Shown: positions 50,001 through 62,000 of the stretch, piece by piece | How positions within the stretch are numbered: position 1 is the first letter of the stretch | Layout: each line of letters begins with the position of its first letter | Assembly (NCBI GenBank): GCA_016490735.1 | Contig: JAEMWC010001393.1 | Location: 62,001 to 126,000 of the forward strand | Source: Pachyseris speciosa | Lineage: Eukaryota; Cnidaria; Anthozoa; Scleractinia; Pachyseridae | Direction: 5' to 3' | DNA: 64,000 nucleotides | The notes under the pieces: generated by a model | Told to the model about the DNA's origin: nothing | Database searches by the model: none | What the model saw: only the letters and a program-made list of their open reading frames with translations | Translations under genes and position numbers: made by a program

Positions 50001-53000
50001 ACAGTCTTAGGCGTGTATTTAATCGTCTTTCTGGTTCTTTCCTACATTACCAAGTACTAGTTATGACGCAAACGGTGTTGGGGCGCTCTCACCATCCTTC
50101 AAATGATTTTCACTCATATTCAGCCAGGTGACATTCATTGCACTTCACGTCCCTCCATTCACAGGTATGTTCCATTCCCATTCCCTCTGGTAATCAAGTG
50201 TAAAAGGGTACAGAAGGGTTTAGGTATTTGTATTCTTTATGGTTGCTTTTTAAAAGCTGTGGATTTCTAAGCACTACCATGTGACGGTTCTGTGGCCCTC
50301 TATCCATTGCCCAACTTATTTTTACTTATATTAACCTCACCTTTCTTACAAGTATACTGATGGCAGTCACTACACTTCACGTCATTCCACTCATAGTTGT
50401 GTTCTACACCAAGTGCGTGTACGCAGTCTTCTTCACCAAAATTGTTTGGTTGGTTTGTGGCCCAAGCTGTAAAGTTTCCATCTCCCCGATCAGCCCAAGT
50501 GAAGTCACCCTCCGTGGAGATGTCATTCAAGCCCAGCCAGGCTTTTTCGCCATTATGGCGGTGCTGTATAAACACGTTTTCTTCATTGTTGCTGACGTCA
50601 ATAAGGACCGCGTTTTCTTGACGGCATTTGTTCAGTGCGGTGGTCCAGTTTGTACACGTCTGACTTGTGTAGTAACAAAAGCCATTGAAGTAGTTCCATC
50701 CTGGATCACACACATCTGCAAATAGAAAATAAAACGATACTGAAAAGCAAAACAAACAAACAAACAACGCCTATAAATAATATTTGTGGCAGTTGATAAT
50801 ACCCAATACTAATTTATCGATCAACATTTGTGACTGAGGTTACATGCGAACATGCACTGATTTGACCCCAGCTGTTGACTGATTTCATAAAATGTAAGGA
50901 AGAAGGTGTCGAATAGCCAATACACGTCACTTTCAGAAAACTATCTTCGCTTTACTGCTGTCGAGTTTTCGAGAAAATTACGTAATCAATTTAAGCCAAT
51001 TGTTTGTAATGAGAACATCCCTAACTGAATATCGCAAGGAGTCCAGTTGCCTCCCTTTTCTTCCCAGGCAAGGATCCTCTATGTTTTTAATTGTTTTTAT
51101 TATACTACAACTACTAGGAATCCAGAGTCTACTGACCTGTGAGGACCGCATAACTCACTGACAGCGGATCATATCTTGTCCCATACAATTCCTTGACACA
51201 GACTCTGAATCCAGAGGAATTCATATTCTGAAAACATAGAAAAATGTCCTAATGTCTATTGATCGCTTAACGTCTTCTTGTTGATATTACATGTCTTTAT
51301 TGAAGGTTATTAGTAAATAAAGTCTCAGAACTGATCAATGTTCGAGCGTAAGTTCCAAACCTGGATTGCACGTCCTCAAAGCTATGTAATTCAGAGAGAA
51401 GCAGGATACATGCAGCTCAACGTTCTATTCAAACAAGAAGGCGCACTACGTATACAATGGGGGTCTAAGGTCTTCCAGCTATAAACCCTCTTTGATTTAG
51501 TTCGAATCCAATGCAAGTTTAAGTAAAATAGACTCAACCAATCAGTGCAGTTGTTTGTGTAATTAGCAATCGCCGTCAGATCCCTTTCTTTTTCAACATT
51601 TTCAACTTTCAACTTTGCATACGCGATATGAGTTTCACTAATCAGAGGGTTATAAAATAAATAAACCCCTTTCTGGCTTGCTGTTATATCGATAGACAAT
51701 ATTGTCCTTGGCTGATAGATTTCTCCTCAAAATTTCAGTTGCTCCTGAACGGCTTTGCCTCTCGGCCAACTGATCACTTTTCGGACAATCTATGAGCCGC
51801 GCAAATTATCCTCCGATATACCAGCTGCCGAAAGGGGTTTATTGCTCGGGGCTTAGCCCGAGCTTAGAAATGCAGTTGGCTCACAAAACGACTTTGCTCA
51901 TAATACGCATGCTCAGTGTTACGTCATCAACGGGACAGCGCCCAAACTTTCTTCAGTCGCCATTTTGAATGCCCGAGAGTGCGCCACAGTGAAAAGAGGT
52001 TTTAAGTGTGGTAAGTGTACTTTACTTGCTTGACATCTTTTACTTTGTATAGCATTTTTCTACTTGTTACAATCTAGCTCTGTTGCTTACCCGTATTTAC
52101 CCGTGTATAATGCGCACTTTTTCCCCAAGATTTTGTTAATGAAATTCTTCGTGTTGTACACGGAACCATTTGTTTGTTGATCGCTTCCTCATTTACATAC
52201 GCGTGTGGTTAACAAAGGATACATAAGACAATAAACAAGATTTCAAAAGTCTGTTGTCCATGCCTTTCTAATAATAAACAAGTAGATAACCTATCACAGT
52301 TGCTTTTAAATTACCGCCGATAAACTGGCTAGAAAAACCGCCATAAAACTGCCGGAAATATTCTGTGAACAGACACCAAAAATTTGCATACAGACGAAAC
52401 AAAATATCCTCTTATTTGAATATGGTAACGAAACGCACATTTTGTGAGCCAAAGTTAGTTCGAAATTATTTTGCTCGAAGTACAGCAGCTCAGAACAAAG
52501 GCAACAAAAATGAGGTATATTTTGTAGAGGCTTTTCTTTTGACAACTGAAAATCGTCAGAGACGCTTTTCACAGATGATTATCACAGCGTTACGCTTGAT
52601 TCAACAGATCACACCACGATCATTTGTTAGCATTCAGATACGTATAAACATAAAGTGTCAGCGAATGAAAGCGAAAATTTGTACACAGCAACAACGAAAA
52701 GTCTTTAAGCATATGAGAATTGCTGTAACGGGTGTCTAAATCATTCTCTCGCGCCGTCACAATGTTCGGGAATACGCTATTCTTATCAGACTCTTATGAG
52801 ATAAAACAGTTTTTGGTTGCCTTTTGTAATTAACAAATTAGTGATCCCGGTACACGAAACACAAGTTTAACAAAAGTCAGAACAGCCTAATAGTGACCAA
52901 AAGCTTTTGAATACCAGAGAAATTTTAATTGGAACAGGTGAGAGACAATATCCCAAAATGGAACCGTACTTTAATATCGGAGTTTACAAGACTCAAAATC

Positions 53001-56000
53001 ACAGGATAAATCATTGTCGCTTTATCCTTTGGCCATTAATTTTCTTTGATCTTGGTTCTTATGTCAAACGACAAGTGGCAATGACAACATTGTACGTCCA
53101 CTCCAACGGCTACATCCTGCAATTTTCCCCGAGCTAAAAGCCAGTATGGCCCTTGTTTACTAAATATTCAAGGATGAATTTCGAGGGTGAAACGAACGGT
53201 ATAGTAACCGGAGGACTCACATTATAGCAAGCAGCAACCAAAAGCTGACCTTTTAATGCTTAGTTGATCAACCTTTATACACACGATCATAATTATTCTA
53301 ACACAGAGGTAAGACATACCACGAATAGTGAAAGTCTAATGGTGGTATTTGATAACATGCACGCGAGCATTCGTCACAGAGGGGTTTTCTGTTTTTAACC
53401 GCAGGTGCACGTTGTTGTAATTTGTTATTCGAGTTAACAAATCGAAATCAATGTTTTATGCGTCTCTCTTCTTATTGATCATAAATTGCGTCATAATATT
53501 GTAAAAGTGGCTGTGGAATAACGAGCCGCAGGCGATTTGTACCGCAGCAGACTTTGATCAATTTATAATAAATAAAGAGGACAGACGCATAAAAGCTAAC
53601 GTCAATTTGTTTTTTATACTAACAAAAGCATAATAAGAAAAGACCGTAAACAGACATAAACAGAATAGTAAATTACGCGAACATTGTCAATAGCTTTCCT
53701 CGCTTTCTGATTGGCTACTTACAACAGCTAAGAAATTAGATTGGCTAAAAGGCTGACAGTTTGGGGTCAGGCCGATGCTTGACATAAATTAAAATTTTTA
53801 CTTGTTGCAGAAAGCTGAATCAAATTCAAAATGCGATGTGATCTGAGTTTGTAGGAAACGTTTCTGTTTTGTCCGTGGCTCGGCACAAAAGCGTCGAAGA
53901 CTTTCGTCTGGCTGTCCTTCAAAAAATCCAAGGAAGTTTTTGTTTAGCTCACGCTCAAAGCACACAATAATTTTCAAAGAGTTATTTTAACTCCTGAAGT
54001 GGGGTTAAACTAACTCCTCAAGGTGGAGTTATTTTTGTTCGGAGTTACTTTAACTCCAAAAAGAGTTATTTTAACTCCAGCAAAAGAGTTTTCTCTTCAA
54101 CTGGGGAGTAAATTTAACTCCTAAATTGGAGTTAAATTGTGGGAGTTATTGTAACTCTGAATTGGAGTTAAAGTTAACTCCACGTGGAGTTAAATTAACT
54201 CGTTTGTGGAGTTAAATAAACTCCTTTTGTGGAGTCATTTTTAAGGGGTTAGTATAACTCCCCTTAGGGAGTAATTATGGAGTGATCGCAACTCTCCAAG
54301 AAGAGTTAAAACAACTCTATTTGGGAATTATTTTCATAGAGTTACTTTACCTCTGCAAAGGGAGTAGATATAACTCCTCGTTTAGAGTCATTAATGTATT
54401 TATAGGAGCTGGCACAACTGAAACTAAACAGAGTCATTACTTTACTGTTGTTATTTTCAACTCTGTTCAAAGGCTCGTGGGATAGAGATCATGAAAGCTT
54501 GGACCACTCGCATGACGAAAACGTTGCAGTGGTATGCCATATTCGTCCCCTTTTGCAATTCACTATTGGCTCGCTGAAACAAAAGAGCTTTTGTAATGCA
54601 TCGTTTTCGGTGGAAAAAGCGGCTTCCCAAAGGTCATGCTGTTTATCTCTTCCTTCCCCACCCCGGTAAGCTTCTGAAGCTTTCCTTCCCTTCCCTTGTA
54701 TCTAGGGAATACAGGTTTGAGAAGAAGGGAAAGTTCGAGAAAAATAATCCCACGGATCGAAGGATAAATGGATGAAATATTGGCAGTACAATGTAATCAC
54801 GAAAGGTCACTCTCTTATCACTGGTCACGCTCCCTACCCTACAAGAAAATGATTAGAGCACGTGATGTAACACGTGAGCGATCTCGCGTTCAAAGGTTTG
54901 CGCCAGTGGCGGTTGGTATTGAAAATTGTATTGTATCGGCGTGCATTTATCTTCATTTTTGGATCTTTAAGTACGAAAGAAACTCTATCAGGTAAGTGTT
55001 TTAGAGACTTGTGTTTCTTTTTAGTCGATTTGTCTCGCTTTAACAGTTTATTTGTAAGAATACTGACAAAGGAGGCGGTGGTGAATGCTGCATGTAACGT
55101 GTTAGCTTAACGGTTGTGATTTTGCTCCCGTAAACCTTTCCGAAAATCACGATTAAATGCCTTCATTCAGTGCTCCTCGATCGAAGACCAAGAGAAATAT
55201 ATTAATTCAAGTGAATTTTCGCAGAAACAGCAAACCACAACGAGTTATTGAATGATTTTTGTAGCAAAATACAAGCACAAAACTTCGAAGCGTTCACGTT
55301 GTAATCCATCTCTATCCGTTCTAAAGACGATTATTCAGTCTCAACTTAACTAAATAGTTTGAAGTTTCACTGAATTTATAATAGTATGGCGTCCGAACAA
55401 GAAATGAACAATTATTTTCAAAAGTTTTCTTGTATGTTAATGTCTGTCAACTTATGAAAGTGTTGCATTGCTAACGGAGGAAAATAAACTTGTTATTTGT
55501 GTTATTTGTCTTAGATAACCATGGATGAAGAGTTAGCAAGATTTCTCAATACAGTCTGCAGTTAATATAAGCAAGAGTCCATTGATAATCTTATAAAATG
55601 ACGAGGTAAGTTTTGAGACAGTGGCAATTATTGGCTACATGATCATGTACAAAGTATTTAAGCATACATCTTAATTTGAAGAAAGTCTGCTACAAATCCA
55701 AAAGGGCAAAGAAATGAACCTTTCATAATTCAACTACAAATGCTGTGCTTGTTGGTTAGATGGCAAACATGGCTATTTGTTTCAAAGAATATTAATGAAG
55801 GAAAATGTTGTATACCTTGTTTCTTGCTGTGCAGGAAATATTTCTCAGGATGCAGGAATTGAAATATTTTTATTTGTGTGTTGCTAAATTTGGACAGTCA
55901 ACCCTGTTAAACACAGCCACAAGTGAATTAATTGCAATGTTGTTGTTGTTGTTGCTGTTGTTATTGTTATTATTATTCACTTTATTCAGGGCCATTTGGC

Positions 56001-59000
56001 TGTGTGAGATTTATTTATTTGAGTGTTTGACTAGGTGTTTTTTATGTTAGTAGCACCTCACTTTCAAGATGTACTTGTAATCTCATGCAACTTCATTCAT
56101 ATCACAGAACAAACTACAAGTTGTAGTCTTTTTGATATGAGGTAGAAGCTTGTATAGTTAAATGTGTATATTTCCTTTCTTTTAACATGAAGGCTGAGTT
56201 TGATCAGTTCTTTGGCAACTATTTAGGATAATAGTAAATGTTTCCTCTAAAATCATAATCATGGGTGATCATATACTGTAACTTCAAGCAGATTATATAT
56301 TTGAGTTGCTTTTTCACTGAAATGGACATGGCAGTTTTGTTTGTTTGCATCATAACATCTACGTACCAGTGACTCTGACAGTGCAGTCTCCCAAACAACC
56401 ATTATTAGTGGTTGACACAACACTAAGGGAGCACTGTTGCATGACGACCACTAATAATGGCTGCCTCAGGTAGACCATGCAACAGTGGGGAATAATGACA
56501 ACTTTTAAATTTCATATCTGGGGTTTACAATGCATACATTTGGATAAAAAGATAATCATGCTGAAACTGATGTCTAGATACTCAAGTACTGAATACATTC
56601 TTTTTGTAGGATGTATGTAGAGTCCATTGATGTGGAAACAAGGAACACCAAAGCTCTCCAGGATTATAGGCATTGATGACTTAAGGACCTGGCCCCGGTT
56701 GTTCGAAAGACGATTAATGCTAACCCAGGATTAAGAGTTAACTGAAGTCTTAATCTCACTCGTTGAGAAAGTTTTGTAAATCAAATTGTGCGCTTAAAGT
56801 AAAGTTAAATTCCAATCAAAACTTAAGGATGACAGTCTTTTTGAAATGTTTTTGTTGAACATTACCAGTATTTACAATTTAGACTGTACTCAAAGTTTGC
56901 TCTAACCCGTGATTACATAGCTTAATCGTGCTTTGAACAACTGGGCCCTGCTGTGTATTGCATTGGAGGGAGTTGAAGTGATTTCTCTGGGGACAAGCAA
57001 CGTGGCATTGTAGTGGGGCTTCATGTGGCTTGTTAAATATTTAAATATATACCCCACCGAGTGTGGCAATGTATTTCTATTTTGTGAAGACAGACGCCAA
57101 GAAGCAACAAAGAGAGTGGCAGTGAACAAGTTCACCTCTGCCCTCTCATAATTTCAATGTTTCTTTAAGGGGCCACTGTCATGAGTTGACTTCAAAACAT
57201 TTAACAATTCTTTTTTCCTCTCTTAAAGGAATCAAATATTCATGTTTGCCCAGAGTTTCTGAACTTTTTACTATAACCATTGCCAACTTGTCCATGCCAA
57301 TTTAAATTTGGCACACCAAACTGAATTTTTCAAGTTTAAATTTGAGTACCGGTAACTGGCAAATGTGCTTATGTGACAGTGTTCTGTTAAGGCTTCAGCC
57401 AAAAACAAAGTTTAAAATGTTTTTAATGTACACATACCATGTGTATCTTGTTCCTGATAGAACCTTATGAAAATTAAATTATGAGCCAGTTATATTTTTT
57501 AAAGAAAAGATAGAGTTGTGTTCAAACAAACAGATTGAATTTTGTTGTATAGTCGTTTAAATTCAAATGTTCTTCAAATTCGACTTTCATACCTGGAAAG
57601 ATTGTCGTGTTTAAATGTTTTAATCATGCATACTTGCACATTCTTTATTTATCAATATAATCATATTAGAAATTTACATTTCAAATGTCAATGATAATAC
57701 ATAGTATGCAAGGAACTGGTGTTCAGATAAGAAAATGAAATCTGATTGAATTAAACATGTTACAGTCAATTTGTGTGATCTGTTGTTTTCATCTTAAAAC
57801 TACATAGGGTGACTGTGCTGGAGTTACTTTACCTCTAATGCTGGAGTGACTATAACCCTGATTATGGAGTTGAAATAACTCTACTCTTTTATGGGGCAGA
57901 GTTAAAATGACTCCCTTACTGGAGCTAATACAACTCCAGAATTGGAGTTTAAAATGGGAGTTAAAATGACCCCCAAAAAGGAGTTATATTTAACCTAACA
58001 TTTTAACTCCACATTTGGAGTTACAGTAACTCCCTTATGGAGTTTAAATAACTCCTTTTGCAGAGTTAAAGTGACTCCCACACTGGAGTCATTATAACCC
58101 TTAAAAAGGAGTTAAAAAAGGGAGTTAAAATAACCCCCCAAAAGGGGTTATATTTAACCTAAAATTTTAACTCCACTTTTGGAGTTAAAATAACTCTTTA
58201 AAAATTACTGTGCAGCATTCTGGAGATTAAATTAAATGCAAGGTATGTCGATGTGTAATCATCACTAGCTACGAGACGTTTTGTCTTTGCAAGCGAAACT
58301 TTTGTTGAAACACTGAAGAAGTCTAATAATTTTTTTTGAAGGAAATTGGATTTTCAGTATTGTTATTTTGTGTCTTTTACCTGAAAATATCTTCACAAAT
58401 GCACCTCTTGGAATGAACATATGTTTCGACTAGAGCCTTTGGACTCATCATTTCAAACAATTTCTTGCACTGGTCGTCTCCGCTTAATCTGGAAACCTTG
58501 TTGTTGTTGTTGTTGTTTTCAGTTGCCTCATTTTCGGGAGCTTCTAGACAGGAGATGGGTTCATTATATGATAATTCCAGCTCTTTTTCCCATTCAGGGC
58601 TGGTGTCATCCCCAAAACTAAAGTTGGAAACAATTAAGTTCTGCGTGTCGTCCTACTCTACTGATCTTACTACAAGTTTTCGCATAAATTAACAAGTTAT
58701 CTGTCTGTACTCTAATTAATGGCAAAAATTTGCCAATCAGCTCGCGAGAAGTTTGACAGTTCTTCTAAAATTTTTACTTTCTCTCACTCCCTGTTTCTTG
58801 TGGACTAAAACGATCTGTAATTCTATGCTTTCTGTAAGCTTCTCCCCATCTTAAGGCCCCGGGCAAACGGCTTCAACATTTGGATGAAGGGGGTTAGTTT
58901 GTAAAGAAACTTGGTGCTGCGTCGGCGGGGAAGCAAAACACGAAAATTTGGTTTATCAACGGAGTTGATAACGTAAATTGACCGCGGTTGTTGTTGTTGT

Positions 59001-62000
59001 TGTTGTTTATTTTTTTGAATCTTTGTACATTATCAGCTCCGTTGATAAGCCAAATGTTTAATATTTGGATGGTCTGTTATTTGCTATTTGATTTTTTGTT
59101 TCATTTTGTTGAACGGCAATGTGGAAACCGTTTGCTACCCCCTTTCAACCGTGTTGAAACATTTTGAATGGAAGTTGGATTGATGTCGAATGAGCTTAAA
59201 TTAAAAGCGTTTTAACTTTGCTTTATCATCCATTCCACATTTCTCATTTCGGCGTTTAATGTCGTTCAACATCGTTTAACAGGGTACAACAAAATCGAAC
59301 GGATGTTGAAGCATATGGTGAAGCCTTTTTCCCTGGCCTTTAAGCAATGACGCAAGAAAAAAATGTTAAACTTAGTCGCCCTTAATTGGAAGCTTCCTAT
59401 TGTACATAATCTGTAGGATTGAACACTAAATGTTACCTCGATCCAAGCGGTGATACCGTTGTGAGCTGGTGCGGAATTTCCGCTCGCTGTCGTGCTGTGA
59501 TTGGCTGATATCACCACAGTAGGAGTTGAGTTGTAGTTTCTTGTAAATAAAACGAACTGGAAAAGAAAAACAAGTAGGCGTTTAAATTAAGATTTGACCC
59601 TTTCGGGGCGCACTTTTATACCTTTAAAAAAGTTTCATACCTAATCTCTTCCAAAATTCACACCTCTAATATGTTATCTTTGGCTCCGTTGTAAAGCTTT
59701 ACAGTCGAACCTCTCCAATACGGATACCGAAGGGACAGCAAAGTGTCCGTATTAGAGACGTGTCTGAAAAGAGAGGCTCGATTGTATTTTCTTTATCTAA
59801 GTGCTATGCTGTACGGCTCTCTCGCGCACTTTGCAAGAGAAACTTCCATAATTCATTTTGTTTTTGTAGCCTGTTTCGATTCACTAAACACTTTTCACTT
59901 ACCTCACAGTAAGCGTTGTTATTTTCATCTGTTGGTGGGTTTGTGTTGGGGAAATCAATGACACCATGCTCGGTAAAGAGTGGTTTGTGAAGTTTGGAGA
60001 ACGCGAACCAGTTCTGGGAAGGTAAATGGCAACCGTGAATTACCAACTCTCGAGTTAACAAATGAAAAACCAAAAGGAAAAGCTAAAACAACAACATCAT
60101 CAAGAACAACAACATCAAACTATGCCAAACAATCAAGTGTATTTCAGTAATAGACAAGTAAGAGTTTCAGGGCGCATTCCAGTGTTTTACCCCTGAAAGC
60201 TCCGCATGCCATCCAAAATGCTTTGACGAAAAAAATAAATAAATAAAAAAGTGCTAAACGTTCCAACTAATAATTTTAAGAAATCTTGCTTAATTACTGA
60301 AATAAGCTTTAGTCCCTAGGATGAGGGGAAAATCGTGACAAAATTAATACGAACATAACTGAAGTATCTGAATCGCAACCCTCCCTCATCATTTTCGACC
60401 ATTGGCTAAAAACATCACACCGTTATTGTTGATCAGCTAAGTTCGGGAATCAGTTATGACCCAAATAGACAAATAGCACTATGAATATTTTTAGGTCAGT
60501 AAAGTGTTATGCACCCACGGACGCGCCTTTTTTAATATTGCCATCTTGGAATCAAAGATCTTGGTACATACCACATAAATATCTTCATGCTTGCCGTCGA
60601 AGTTCTGCATTTCACGAAGACAGGCTTTAAAGGAATTCTGGGTTGTGTCTTCGTTCCAGAGAAGAGCTGCATCATACTCTTTACCAGTCCTTAGATGCTC
60701 TGCTGTCACAAGAACGACAGGTGCCTCAGAAAACCTGTCCTAAGATGTGAAAAAAGAAAAAAAAGAATTGCTGTCTTACGCTTAAGTTTAGCACCCAAAT
60801 AAAGCGAGAACACTTGCAAGGTAATTGTATTTGTGGAGATGGTTTCTGTCATATCTTCAACATTTCTCTAACTGAGTTTAGAAGCAGTGAAGCTATATAT
60901 AATTATCTTAATAATATACACGAAAAAGTGACTCAATTCTGATTGGTTACAAAAAGCAGTGCAGTTTTGCTGTAACATAGTGCAAAAACATGTAACACCA
61001 GTGCAAAGTTGTAACAGTGCAATTACAAATGTATTTTGATTGGTTTAGAAACAATAGAAATTTGAATTAGCCAATCAAATTGTAGCTGCTTCTCTAGCAA
61101 CAAATTCGCGGTAAGTTTGAGTCGCGTTGAAAGTTGTGAAAAAAAAAAAACAATGGCCGGCGTTTTGAGCAGGTTTTCTTTCGCAGAGGAGCTGAAAGTA
61201 GCTTTAAAAACGAGCAGGGTACGAAAAGCATTGCTTTATGGCTGTCTGTTTGGAGAAACTGATGTCTAGAGAAGGAAATTACCGACGGAATCGAAAATTA
61301 TGAGCCATTGACTTATATATAACTTTGTTCAAGTCATTTTACTCTAAAAAACCAAAAATAAACAAGACGAAGATTATGAGCCACAAATACTGAAGGTAAT
61401 GATTTTACAGGACTAGATAGACACTTGAAAAACAAGCTGTCCTTATAGCTATAGCCTACAACTTAGCAGCCGGTTTTCGCGGCTTAAAAACTTTAAAAAG
61501 ATTCAGAAAACTGTTGTTTTGACTTACGCGTGATGAATAAATTATTTTGCACCTACGTTGCCGGCTTATGCAACACAATTTTTTCTTGTATATTATTAAT
61601 ATGTAATCACATGATTTTTTTCTTGCAATTTGGAATAAATAAGCACTGGTAAATTTTTTCAAAGATCACAAATTTTGTTACGTCGTGCTTATTTACTTCA
61701 AACTGCACTCGAAATCATGTTATTACCTATACAAACCGTTATTACGACTACTTCTGAGGCCGTTTAAAACAAATCCATTGATGGTAATTATCTTTATGAT
61801 ATAGAGAAATCTTTTAACAATAAACTCTCAAATCTCACCCTTGGAAAAGTCACGTCTGCGCAGTTTGTCCCAGACCACCACTTGGGCAGCTGAACAGTTC
61901 CCGTTAGTCCTTCGGATGGTGCTCCTTGATAAGCCATCCAGTCAATGGTAGCAAATGGATTAAAGTTCTCTTGCTTTCTTCCAGTTTGCATGACACAGAC

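Noticed and set aside
51840..52020. Possible promoter and first exon on the plus strand
   Set aside because: GC-richer block with a GTAAGT site, but no start codon with a continuing frame and no partner exon.
52365..52739. 124-codon plus-strand frame
   Set aside because: No recognisable motif, basic composition without domain, and it lies in intron 4 without splice sites.
61154..61270. Short ORF MAGVLSRFSFAEELK... with CCAAT-like words upstream
   Set aside because: Looks like the start of a transposon-encoded protein but stops after about 38 codons and has no donor; too little to call.
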